NCBI GenBank assembly: GCA_948146395.1 | Contig: OX411559.1 | Span: 30,410,708-30,474,707 of the forward strand | Length of the DNA: 64,000 bases | Reading direction: 5' to 3' | From: Fragum whitleyi | Taxonomy: Eukaryota > Mollusca > Bivalvia > Cardiida > Cardiidae | Shown: positions 58,001 to 64,000 of the stretch, piece after piece | Layout: each line of letters starts with the position of its first letter | Numbering within the stretch: position 1 is the stretch's first letter | The notes under the pieces: generated by a model | Told to the model about the DNA's origin: nothing | Database searches by the model: none | Seen by the model: only the letters and a program-made list of their open reading frames with translations | Translations under genes and position numbers: made by a program

Positions 58001-61000
58001 ATTGACATTCATCATAATCAAAACCATGCTAAATCACCTACTTAGCACTCCATTCATTCATTCCAAACACTCACTCAAACCCCTCTAAAACGCTCCAAAA
58101 TGACTGAAAAAATACTATCTACAATTTTATTTAATATAGTAATAAATAAAAAGAAAATCGCGATTTCATTGACATAATTGAAATTGTAATCTTCTCATTG
58201 GGTTTGAATGAAGAAATATGAGTTATTTATAGAACTTGTATGCATATTTTTATCAAAGGGATGTAATACATATCGCTAATTTTGTTCATCCGAACAAATT
58301 TAGCGATATTGGAATACCTCCCTTTAACTTCACTCAAAACTCACTTCACACACTCATTCAATTTCATTACCAAATCATTCCAAAAGCATTCGTCTTGTCA
58401 CGTTGTTAACTGTATTTATATAGAGGATAATCGTTTGTTTCAGTGTAAGATCGATTTATATTTCATTGAGTGAACAAAATAACACTATATCTTCACGAGT
58501 GGCAGAGCCACGAGTGAATATATAGTTTTTGTTGTTCACTCGATGAAATATAAATCGATCTTACACTGAAACAAACGATTATTCTATTTCTTTAATGCAA
58601 AAATGAGACAAAATGTGAAATTTCTAGGACATATTTTCGTAAAGCGCGTCATTTTGCACGTGATTGCTATGCAACGTTCATTGTGACGTCACATATTTCG
58701 CCCCGCATAGATGACGTCAGATAGGACGAAATGCACAAAAGCAGGGTATAAGTTTTTGATAATTTCACTGCTTTTGCGGTGAGTTTATCAAGTGATAATC
58801 TACCGTTATTTCTCGATAAACCACCGAAAAGCATTAAAGAAAGACGCATACAATGGTTTTACGCTGACCAATCGAATTGGTAACGCTGTGCTTAATGTGC
58901 TAATGAAAAAAATCTTTACGTTAAATTCTTATTTCTGACTTCGATTTCCAACATCATCGATATGTTAATCTATACTGTAAACGGGATAATTTTTGTGGTG
59001 GTTTTATTTTGGCTATATTGTCGGTCAAGCTAAAATGCGCCCAAATAAATCCACCGCCAATATTTTTCATTATTAAATGAGATTTTTTTATTTTAATGGA
59101 TATAAAATCAATTCATTTTAGTCAATGTTGAAAAAAAGATATGCAGACCATACTTATTCAATTTGGAATAGGAAAATCTGCTGACAACGTAGTTATTTCG
59201 ACGGGTCGGCGCAATGCGATTGTAAGTGCCTATAAATTATAGGCACTTACAATCGTATTGCGCTGAACCCTCAATTTCAAGATTCCAGATCCAAGTTGGT
59301 TGATACACTGTAATGAAAATCACAGCGAAATAGTGTGAAAACTTATACACGCGTTAGAACTATAACAAAATATGTGAAAACAAACTATTGTTAAGTTTGA
59401 AGAAAGTTGACATTATTCTAGAAATTGACTTTCTTTTACTCCCGTTGTTTAGAACGACGAAAAAATTAAATAAAGATAAAGCGTTTTAATTTGGCGTTAA
59501 AGTCAGATGCGCCAAAATAATTCACCGCCAATAAATCGTAATCGAAAAACCGCCAAATGTGGACACCGCCAATATAAATCCGTTTACAGTATTTGATCCT
59601 TTCCAGGTGGAAATATCGGTGCGGCTTGGGCTGCCATGAAAGCTCTTGGTGAAGAAGGATACAAGGCCAAAGCTAAGGAATTGATGGAAATAACCACAAA
59701 GATGATTGATAGGATCAAATCTATTGATGCAAGTATTATTCGTAGTTCATGCATCTTTCTTCAATGCTTTTCGGTGGTTTATCGAGAAATAACGGTAGAT
59801 TATCACTTGATAATCTCACCGCAAAAGCAGTGAAATTATCAAAAACTTATACCCTGCTTTTGTGCTTTTCATCCTATCTGACGTCATCTATGCGGGGCGA
59901 AATAAGTGACGTCACAATGAACGTTGCATAGCAATCACGCGCAAAATGACGCGCTTTACGAAAATATGTCCTAGAAATTTCAAATTTTGTCTCATTTTTG
60001 CATTAAAGAAATAGAATAATCGTTCGTTTTTCGTGTAAGATCGATTAATATTTCATTTCGTGAACAACAAAAGCTATATTTTCACTCGTGGCTCTGCCAC
60101 TCGTGAAAATATAGCTTTTATTGTTCACTCAATGAAATCTAAATCGATCTTACACTGAAACAAACGATTATCCTCTATATCATTTATGCCTGGAACTATT
60201 TCTTAAGATGGTCTGTAAATGACATTTCAAATAAATTCACCCATATGCCAATATTCAGAATATCAAGAAGTCATAACGCAATTACAGTAGGCGATACGCA
60301 GACTGTCTTGAAAATTTTGAGTCATTTGCTATCTTTAAACCGTGTAGTAAATACTCTGGTTCGACTGTGCATATGCGCATACTTGACTTAGTCTTTACCT
60401 GACCTAAAAATTTAGTTGTTGGTAATTTCACACACATGTTCAAAAAGGATAGATTTTTAGAAACATTTAATGCATTTTAATAAAAATGATGTTAAGGTGG
60501 AAGAGGACAATAGCGTTTTTTGAGAAAAATGAATGATTTTTGGTATGTATGTGATCTTTGAGTTAATGCGATCTCAACTGTGTATATTTTTTGCTTCTTA
60601 ATTTAGAAACAACGTTACCATGACGTCGTAAAATTCACGATTTGGCACGCTTTCTACAAACGACCCTATTCTCATTTAAATGTGGAGTGTGATTTAATAC
60701 AAGACGTTTTCGATCCGCGAATTGCACTTAAACAATTCTTAATGAATGGTCATAACCCAACTGCTTTATAAAAATCTTTGTATCTAAATATATAGACATG
60801 TGAGTTGGTTGAAATCAATATTCACATTTTTCACTGTCCCAAAAATCTCGCTTTTAACAAAATTTTATAAAATTGGCCCGATGAAATTTGTTCAAATTTT
60901 TATATTATCTATTCAAAGTCTAGTTTGGTGAACAGGAGAAGTTTTAAAAACTTTCACCGTGCAGATTTTTTATAATCCGGATTTTAAAGTTAGCATTTTC

Positions 61001-62896
61001 ACATCAAACTATGACATTGACGTTCAAATTACACCTATTATTTTTCTATATTTGTTTTGACTAATTTCAGATCGATGAATATAAAAAGATCAAAATTCCA
61101 AGACGTGTTAAAAAGCCTTGACGAAAAGGCCCTCAAAATTTCATTCCAATACACCGAGAACTTTGCGGTACACATGAATATACCTGGCACAATTGTTGTT
61201 GATATATGACTTCAGTAAGAATTACGTCGACGTCGCTATAAATGAACACTGATTTTTGGAATTTTATATAGCATGCTCGACGTTTTGACGTTACTATTAA
61301 TAAGCACGTTAAAAGACTAATAGTAGGTACAGTGAAATGTGCAAATAAAATCGGAAAATTCAAATGCATGTTTATAAGAATGAAGAATTATTTCAACATT
61401 TAATTTTTCTATATACAGAAATCTTAAAAATACTTTCAGTGAAGTCTTTCAAAAGAATTTAGCGAATTTTTCGACGTTCTGCGTTTGTCGTTTTCCAAAT
61501 TTCGACGTTAGGGTAATAAACTTTGATCCCATATTGTAGAAATTCCGTACGGTGAAACGTCACATTAAGATGCGAGCATATAAAACGGAAATAGGAAAAA
61601 AAGAAATATCAAATTTCAGACAAATTTCATTGGGTCAATTTTTTGAAAATATATTTTAATGCTTTTTTTTCTGGGCGAATATTTTTGAAAATTTTACTTT
61701 TATTCACTTACATGTTTCTATCGTTAAGTATAAGAATACCCTGATTACATGCTAATGTTCTTTATTTATTTAGCGACTTTTTTGTGTTTTCCATTGGATT
61801 GAATCGTCTTTAATACGATCCCGGTAAGCGTTTAGGTAGGCGTGGGGTTATTTGTGAAAAAACGCGCGAAATCGTCATTTTAACGACGTCATGGTAACGT
61901 TGATTCTGAGTTGAACGTTAAAAAGTATACACCGTAGAGCTCGCGATAAGACAAAGTTTCCATAGATACTAATTTTAATGCACTTATCTCAAAAAACGCT
62001 ATTGTCTTCTTCCACCTTAACTCGATAATAGAACAATAAAAAAATGTTGAAAAAAAAAAAATCTCAAAATTGATTCTTCGTAATCCATATTTTATATTTC
62101 TTAAGTACTGGGATAATGAGTTTGTAAAGTGATCTACACTTTCCCAAGGTTTTTTTTTCCTTTTTTTAATCACCTTTTGCATTGTTACAACTGAAACTGT
62201 TTTATTCATAGATCTGCCTTTTTTTTAAAAAAACTAATATTGTTGTTGTTGTTGTTGTTGTTATAACTGCAATTTCTTTTATTACAGGGTCTAAAAATCC
62301 TCGGAAATCCTTGTATGACAGCCTTTGCTATTGGATCAGCCGACAGCAGTATAAATATACAAGCAGTTGCGGATAATATGGAAACCAGAGGTACGTATTT
62401 ACTAGTACTATGAAGAAGAAATAAGAATTGCGCTTGTGTTTGTGTATGAATGTCGATTTCTTTTTGGACATTCTAATTTTCAGTAAGACTTATAATTGCT
62501 TATACTAGATTTTTTTAAAAGAAGATTGAATTATGCATAGGTAAAATAGAAGCTGAAATTTTCAAACAAATATAAAATTAAGGTAGCATGATCATTCCAG
62601 ATTTGGAGAAAATATTCTTTTATCGAAATATATCAACCCTAGTTACACTAGGCAGGCCGCGCAGCGTGATCAGGTTTGGTACATTTCGCGATATCCAGGT
62701 GGCTATTATTTGCCTGATGTGTCAGAAGACTTGTATTTTGTCAATAACAGCGAATAAATAGCATAACAATATTTCAGGTTGGAAAATGGAAAGAAACCAA
62801 AATCCCGACTCACTTCATTGTTCTATTCTACCACATCACATACCGGTACATGAAAAATTTCTGGATGATTTGGAAAAGTCTACGGACTTCTGCAGG
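42776..62896 (+). CDS. SGPL1-like: Sphingosine-1-phosphate lyase-like gene, 11 exons, 3' end beyond window
   Basis: PLP-dependent enzyme of the group II decarboxylase fold. The family cleaves phosphorylated sphingoid bases to a long-chain aldehyde and phosphoethanolamine, with the catalytic domain facing the cytosol at the ER. Eleven exons (42776-43016, 45022-45171, 45768-45870, 50164-50329, 51220-51336, 53927-54078, 55339-55438, 57532-57646, 59607-59728, 62288-62390, 62778-62896) join into 496 codons without a frame break. Visible marks: N-terminal hydrophobic anchor (residues 2-22), SGGTES phosphate loop (191-196), active-site His (227), HVD with the cofactor Asp (300), SADVHKYGY with the Schiff-base Lys (337), and [18 protein letters not shown] near residue 365. 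The animal enzyme is about 570 residues, so some 60 to 70 residues lie outside. Sequence is diverged from vertebrate enzymes around the motifs, so substrate use is inferred. Confidence 0.88.
43141..44021. repeat. Intron 1, left part; palindromic repeat
   Basis: An imperfect palindrome at about 43850-43910 (ACATCGTAACCACAGCTTG mirrored by AAGCTGTAGTTTCGATGT) is related to the perfect palindrome at 53776-53821, and the following AATCATATTACGCCCTTGTA matches the sequence after that one. The 126-codon minus-strand frame across it is not a gene. Confidence 0.5.
44022..44804. mobile_element. DNA element with TATAGTCCGTTTGACTT inverted ends
   Basis: TATAGTCCGTTTGACTTCTA at the left (about 44023) and AAGTCAAACGGACTATA at the right (about 44787-44803). 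The inverted repeat extends about 30 bp to TGGACCAAC/GTTGGTCCA. No coding; a TA target is possible. Confidence 0.8.
45022..45171 (+). CDS. SGPL1-like: S1P lyase-like, exon 2
   Basis: Acceptor CACAATAG| and donor TCAG|GTAAGA, phase 1 at both ends. It encodes [20 protein letters not shown] and more, corresponding to the segment before the catalytic core. It is more diverged from vertebrates than the later exons. Confidence 0.75.
45437..45741 (+). mobile_element. TACAGTTA-family MITE, shortened, ends 26 bases before exon 3
   Basis: AACTGTTAAAACCACCATG at the left and AGTTTACAATATTCTTAACTG then TA at the right. The hairpin is mostly lost. The right end is followed almost at once by the pyrimidine tract and acceptor of exon 3. 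Confidence 0.65.
45768..45870 (+). CDS. SGPL1-like: S1P lyase-like, exon 3
   Basis: Acceptor TCTTTTCAG| (phase 1) and donor CTAAG|GTATGA (phase 2). It encodes [20 protein letters not shown], matching the N-P-L-H-P-D-x-F-P-x-x-R region of the family. Confidence 0.8.
46046..47588. repeat. Diverged tandem array with RFX X-box-like motifs, unit about 170 bp
   Basis: In intron 3 the 14-base word GTTACCATGGCAAC or a close variant occurs at 46046, 46220, 46385, 46563, 46695, 46915, 47094, 47237 and 47411; spacings 132 to 220, mean about 170. A degraded tenth is near 47575. The motif fits the GTNRCC-RGYAAC X-box bound by RFX factors (some copies with one mismatch). The flanks between motifs are weakly similar (TTTGAT-AT, CATATA, GAAA words). 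Frame 47318-47566 inside is an artefact. Confidence 0.7.
47788..48812 (+). repeat. Tandem array, unit about 145 bp, with GAGCAC..GTGCTC head
   Basis: Head CTCACCTGAGCACGAAGTGC and its mirror (47790-47818), a run of CGTCCGGT, then about six units starting near 47870, 48017, 48163, 48304, 48448 and 48592 that share CTTGAAACTTGGTC, TTGTCTCCATCAAATCT and AAGTGGGGTCAAAAATGGG. Tail CATCAGGTGAGCG (about 48777) echoes the head. Confidence 0.85.
48813..49198. repeat. Poly-T rich stretch and one copy of a local duplication
   Basis: Poly-T/TTTG around 48813-48880. The block 49000-49190 (CATGTTTTCATGCTCCG to TACTTTGAGACCTTATCTA) recurs at 49637-49832, on either side of the next MITE. That implies a tandem duplication of about 640 bp, or a duplicated target. 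Confidence 0.6.
49199..49639 (-). mobile_element. TACAGTTA-family MITE, best-preserved copy
   Basis: TACAGTTAACAACATCGTG at the left and TTTCACGATGTAATTAACTG then TA at the right. The central stem is GGGAGGTAATCC/GATTACCTCCC with TTTTGTTCAGGATGAACAAA. The A arm has GAATGA-type words spaced 10 to 13 bases apart. Confidence 0.9.
49640..50163. other. Intron 3, right end
   Basis: Holds the second copy of the 49000-49190 block and AT-rich DNA up to the exon 4 acceptor. No gene. Confidence 0.4.
50164..50329 (+). CDS. SGPL1-like: S1P lyase-like, exon 4 (PLP phosphate loop)
   Basis: Acceptor AATTTCAG| (phase 2) and donor AATATA|GTATGT (phase 0). It encodes [20 protein letters not shown], then [20 protein letters not shown], the best-conserved family stretch. 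Right after the donor a diverged duplicate of the exon end (AATATTCGAAAGTCCAATGT, about 50348) is present in the intron. Confidence 0.85.
50521..50781. mobile_element. GTGACCCGTCAC-family MITE in intron 4
   Basis: TGTGACCTGTCACACAAAAAG at the left and CCCTTTTCGCGTGTCGGTCAC at the right; the interior carries ACTCCAGTAAGACTGAACGG and GACTGCGCAGACTGAC. Confidence 0.75.
51220..51336 (+). CDS. SGPL1-like: S1P lyase-like, exon 5
   Basis: Acceptor TTGTCTAG| and donor GAAGAG|GTATTG, phase 0 at both ends (117 nt). It encodes [20 protein letters not shown] and [19 protein letters not shown]. His at residue 227 is the family's active-site His; the neighbouring Phe-Asn of vertebrates is replaced by Ile-Asp. 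Confidence 0.85.
51388..51656 (+). repeat. tRNA-Asp-like SINE in intron 5
   Basis: The head (51388-51460) reads GCCGCCATAGCGCAGTTGGT, AGCGCA, an anticodon loop CTGTCAA (GTC), then GTCCCGGGGTCGATCCCC. The D and T arms pair well, but the acceptor and anticodon stems have mismatches. The tail holds TCTCCCACTAATGGGG, CTAGGAAAGAAT and GCGGCGTGAAACCCC. Confidence 0.7.
51657..52049. other. Intron 5, no feature seen
   Basis: AT-rich sequence between the SINE and the next MITE. Confidence 0.35.
52050..52436 (+). mobile_element. TACAGTTA-family MITE, ends eroded
   Basis: GTTAAGAAATCGTGATATTG at the left; the right arm stops at TCTCCTTGTCA, where the next MITE begins. The stem keeps AATTTATTCATCTTGAACAAA. 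Confidence 0.65.
52440..53117. mobile_element. GTGACCCGTCAC-family MITE split by a TTAA element
   Basis: Left part TAACCCTTCAGGTCAAAACGG to ACTAGGGTCCAAAC; right part resumes after 53019 and ends TATGCGTGACGGGTCAC. The insert is 52541-53015. Confidence 0.65.
52541..53015. mobile_element. TTAA-flanked element nested in the MITE
   Basis: TTAA (52537-52540) then CTCTAGTCATAATGAACCAG; right end ATCCAGCGGGACAAAGA then TTAA (53016-53019). It shares the words GGATATTTGTGCTTTGGCA and AGTCGGATCTTAGTATA with the 13248-13476 element at low identity. The ends are imperfect inverted repeats. Confidence 0.55.
53189..53421. mobile_element. GTGACCCGTCAC-family MITE, diverged
   Basis: GGCCCGTTACGCGACAGGAG at the left and CCCCATTATCGCTTGACGGG at the right; interior TAGTGACTGCGCAGTCTGAC. 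Confidence 0.65.
53640..53912. repeat. Repeat with a perfect 46-bp palindrome, ends just before exon 6
   Basis: 53776-53821 is a perfect palindrome whose left half starts ATAACATCGTAACGACAGC and whose centre is TTAATTAA. The following AATCATTGTTACCCTTGTA (to about 53912) matches the end of the related repeat near 43985. Confidence 0.75.
53927..54078 (+). CDS. SGPL1-like: S1P lyase-like, exon 6 (cofactor Asp)
   Basis: Acceptor TGATCAG| (phase 0) and donor CCTTG|GTGAGA (phase 2). It encodes [20 protein letters not shown], then [20 protein letters not shown] and [11 protein letters not shown]. Asp 300 in HVD is the residue that contacts the pyridine nitrogen of PLP in this fold. Confidence 0.88.
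54079..54818. other. Intron 6, left part; no gene seen
   Basis: Contains CCAGGCGCGTAGCTGCC (54179) and, about 350 bp on, AGGCTAGCTACGCGCCTG (54523), an inverted pair that may mark the ends of another small element (about 54179-54541) with the interior GGGGGATGCCCCCCTGAACC. Confidence 0.4.
54819..55256 (-). mobile_element. TACAGTTA-family MITE before exon 7
   Basis: AAGTTAACAACATCATGAAA at the left and TTTCACGATGTAGTTAACTG then TA at the right. Closely similar to the 49199 copy, including TTTTGTTCAGGTTGAACAAA. It ends about 80 bp before exon 7. Confidence 0.85.
55339..55438 (+). CDS. SGPL1-like: S1P lyase-like, exon 7 (Schiff-base Lys)
   Basis: Acceptor TTTGTAG| (phase 2, TG|G gives Trp) and donor GTTAAG|GTAAAT (phase 0). 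It encodes [20 protein letters not shown] and [13 protein letters not shown]. The Lys of HKYGY (residue 337) is the PLP-binding lysine. Confidence 0.88.
55455..56905. mobile_element. Probable mobile element, ill-defined borders
   Basis: The left part is a hairpin (GTTATAGTTCATTTCTGACA mirrored by TCTGACAATTTACGCG-type words near 55500-55545) followed by ACCGATCGGCGTAATTTTTC. The right end has AGGGCGATCGGTAAGTC (about 56879), the inverse of the ACCGATCG word. A foldback fragment (55985-56065) lies inside. No transposase seen. Confidence 0.4.
56906..57531. other. Intron 7, right end; no feature seen
   Basis: AT-rich; nothing supported up to the exon 8 acceptor. Confidence 0.35.
57532..57646 (+). 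CDS. SGPL1-like: S1P lyase-like, exon 8
   Basis: Acceptor TTCAATAAG| (phase 0; weak pyrimidine tract) and donor CCAG|GTACGG (phase 1). It encodes [20 protein letters not shown] and [18 protein letters not shown], matching the W-x-G-G-x-Y-x-S-P-x-x-A-G-S-R-P-G-G block. Confidence 0.87.
57980..58414 (+). mobile_element. TACAGTTA-family MITE, TA at both ends
   Basis: TACAGTTAGTTACATCGTG at the left and TCTTGTCACGTTGTTAACTG then TA at the right. The hairpin has TTTTGTTCATCCGAACAAAT. Confidence 0.85.
58420..58848 (+). mobile_element. Hairpin-headed element, copy 1 (upstream of exon 9)
   Basis: The first 170 bp fold on themselves (ATAATCGTTTGTTTCAGTG mirrored by CACTGAAACAAACGATTAT). The remainder has TTTCTTTAATGC mirrored by GCATTAAAGAAA at about 58837. 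Matches 59751-60180 in reverse orientation over about 430 bp. The 60-codon frames in both are artefacts. Confidence 0.85.
58849..59606. other. Intron 8, right part; no gene
   Basis: It contains a local palindrome (about 59221-59262, TTGTAAGTGCCTATAAATTA mirrored) and two blocks of ACCGCCAATA/TAAATCC words (about 59040 and 59525-59580) that look like the arms of another element (CTGTAAACGG near 58974, CCGTTTACAG near 59580). That element would thus span 58974-59589. Confidence 0.5.
59607..59728 (+). CDS. SGPL1-like: S1P lyase-like, exon 9 (GC donor)
   Basis: Acceptor CTTTCCAG| (phase 1). It encodes [20 protein letters not shown] and [20 protein letters not shown] then D. The only donor that leaves phase 0, as exon 10 requires, is GAT|GCAAGT at 59729. 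The nearby GCAA|GTATTA would break the frame. Inverted copies of one element lie on both sides. Confidence 0.82.
59751..60180 (-). mobile_element. Hairpin-headed element, copy 2 (22 bases after exon 9)
   Basis: Inverse of 58420-58848: starts GCATCTTTCTTCAATGCTTT and ends CAAACGATTATCCTCTATAT. Similarity is high across the full length, with scattered changes. Confidence 0.85.
60496..62016. mobile_element. TTAA-flanked DNA element in intron 9, about 1.5 kb
   Basis: GGTGGAAGAGGACAATAGCG at the left and CGCTATTGTCTTCTTCCACC at the right, with TTAA outside both (60492-60495, 62017-62020). The inverted repeat runs on to TTTTTTGAGA. The inner part is AT-rich with inverted words (TACCATGACGTCGTAAAAT near 60616 and CGACGTCATGGTAACG near 61884). 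No transposase frame, so non-autonomous. Confidence 0.8.
62239..62262. repeat. (GTT)n microsatellite
   Basis: Eight GTT triplets 25 to 50 bases upstream of exon 10, contributing to its pyrimidine-poor upstream region. Confidence 0.8.
62288..62390 (+). CDS. SGPL1-like: S1P lyase-like, exon 10
   Basis: Acceptor TTATTACAG| (phase 0) and donor AGAG|GTACGT (phase 1). It encodes [20 protein letters not shown] and [14 protein letters not shown], matching the family's G-N-P-x-x-x-x-x-A-x-G-S strand in the C-terminal subdomain. Confidence 0.87.
62778..62896 (+). CDS. SGPL1-like: S1P lyase-like, exon 11 (last one in window)
   Basis: Acceptor ATATTTCAG| (phase 1) and donor CAGG|GTAAGA (phase 0). It encodes [20 protein letters not shown] and then [20 protein letters not shown]. 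In the family this precedes about 60 more residues, which must lie beyond 64000 or in an unrecognised exon in the last 1.1 kb. Confidence 0.83.
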
Positions 62897-63282
62897 GTAA
62901 GATTCAACCCCATTTATTTTTTCCTTTTAAAAACGCAGTAATATTTTGTCCGTCACCCTTGGAAACACTATCTCCTTGTAATCAAAGTAGACGTATTCCC
63001 AAACGGTCAGAATTTTAAGGTATACAATTTGATTTTTAGGCACGAAAACTCGCACTTAAATTGAAACTTATAAAATAAACGAGAGTAGTCTTATCGAAAT
63101 ATTTTGAAATCGTTTTTGGTCAAATAATGGTAATTGCAGCTTGAATCGAGCTGCAGATTCATTTACGGTGATAGACTCATAAAATTGCGTTTTCAACCGT
63201 GGAATTGTACTATACACAGTCGGTATCCAATGACCTGTATTTGGTTTTTCATGGCGACTCATTTGATACACCCTATTTTTAC

Positions 63283-63645
63283 ACATCTTCTCTTCATTCG
63301 GAACACATCTCGGCCAACCTCGCGATCAACCTCGGATGTACATAGACGGACTATTTTCAAAAATTACGGTGAAACCTTGGAAAAACTCGATGACGTCAGT
63401 TAAAATGGCGTAAGCCCTCGAAACTTTGGGTGAAACATTCGACGTCGCCAACTCGTTTAAGTCACTGACGCGAAACCATCGTATCCTTATATAACTATCT
63501 TTAGATTCGTAAATAACGGCTGAAAAAACTTAAATTTTGAGAATGATTCGTCATTCTCAAAAATTAAGAATTTTTCAGCCATTTTTTACTGTAAAAGATA
63601 TGAATCTAAAGATAGAGCCGGTTGATTCCGCGCTAGTTTGTCTAC
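63283..63645 (-). mobile_element. Copy of the 34.8-kb host element, TTAA site unoccupied
   Basis: Matches 34767-34952 joined to 36256-36425 in reverse. At the point where that copy carries the TTAA element, this one reads TCGTTTAAGTCACTGACGCG without an insert. It contains a palindrome around 63520-63590 (AACGGCTGAAAAAACTTAAA mirrored). Confidence 0.8.
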
Positions 63646-64000
63646 TATAACTAATAGCCACCATTGTCTCATCAAGTGTATGATCACATTCTATTTGACG
63701 TCATCTTGTAGATTGTATTATCTAGGCGTTTCAAAAATTGTTTTTTAACATACAAAAGTGTTGTCAATGTGACAAAGAGAGAATACTACTAGATTTTGGT
63801 TGAGACAAGCTGAACTTTACCGGGTCTAGTCTAGAAAAGTTACTAAGATCGCCAAGGCTCGCTTTAATATTTCCATTCTAGACTCGGTTTCGATCAAATT
63901 ATTTCAAACAAACCATATTCATATATATTCATATACATTTTATTTTGTATATTGGCCACCAGTCTGTATACAACATGTACAAAAATAACAATTTCACACA
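63646..64000. other. Intron 11; no exon recognised
   Basis: AT-rich with no further lyase exon found before the edge. Confidence 0.4.

Noticed and set aside
59729..59735. GT donor GCAA|GTATTA for lyase exon 9
   Set aside because: It leaves phase 1, while exon 10 enters in phase 0; the product would lose the conserved GNP strand. The GC donor two bases earlier keeps the frame.
58667..59931. Two similar 60-codon frames on opposite strands
   Set aside because: They are the same stretch of the inverted element copies and contain nothing protein-like beyond that.
36315..63403. Frames at 36315-36554 and 63134-63403 with the same C-terminal KLDDVS
   Set aside because: The shared peptide reflects the two copies of the 34.8/63.3-kb repeat, not a protein family.

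Overview
This is eukaryotic, AT-rich and repeat-dense DNA. Short coding exons with GT-AG borders lie in introns of 0.2 to 13 kb. The protein families found (a CABIT/SAM adaptor of the GAREM/THEMIS type, a GT32 glycosyltransferase, an animal sphingosine-1-phosphate lyase), together with tRNA-headed SINEs and the style of the repeat arrays, suggest an invertebrate animal, most likely a bivalve mollusc. The lineage is inferred, not proven.

Layout: (1) About 4.3 to 32.9 kb, + strand: a CABIT-domain adaptor gene. Six exons (4329-31841) join in one frame from a 5' phase-2 border to a stop and give 412 visible residues: a CABIT module, a proline-rich Grb2-type segment and a tyrosine-rich tail. A further exon near 32.53-32.90 kb encodes a SAM domain with its own stop, so the locus may have two 3' ends. 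The N-terminus is not seen. (2) 9.0-11.1 kb, - strand: a two-exon GT32 type II membrane glycosyltransferase nested antisense in the 13-kb intron of gene 1. (3) 42.8 kb to past the right edge, + strand: 11 exons of a sphingosine-1-phosphate lyase-like gene. They join without a frame break into 496 codons with the PLP lysine, the SGGTES phosphate loop and the catalytic Asp and His; the C-terminal exons lie outside the window. One intron appears to use a GC donor.

Most of the rest is mobile DNA. One Tc1/mariner-like MITE family (TACAGTTA ends, about 430 bp, central hairpin) has about 20 copies or fragments. Other material includes a second MITE family with GTGACCCGTCAC ends, foldback elements, at least five elements flanked by TTAA (three nested in other repeats, one with an unoccupied related site in the same window), tRNA-headed SINEs, and several tandem arrays with 145-175 bp units. 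One of these arrays, in an intron of the lyase gene, carries nine RFX X-box-like motifs.

The genes do not form an obvious pathway: a signalling adaptor, a Golgi glycosyltransferase and an ER sphingolipid enzyme. The points of most interest are the interplay between mobile elements and exons, the X-box array, the inverted repeats flanking lyase exon 9, the alternative adaptor termini and the architecture of the main MITE family.
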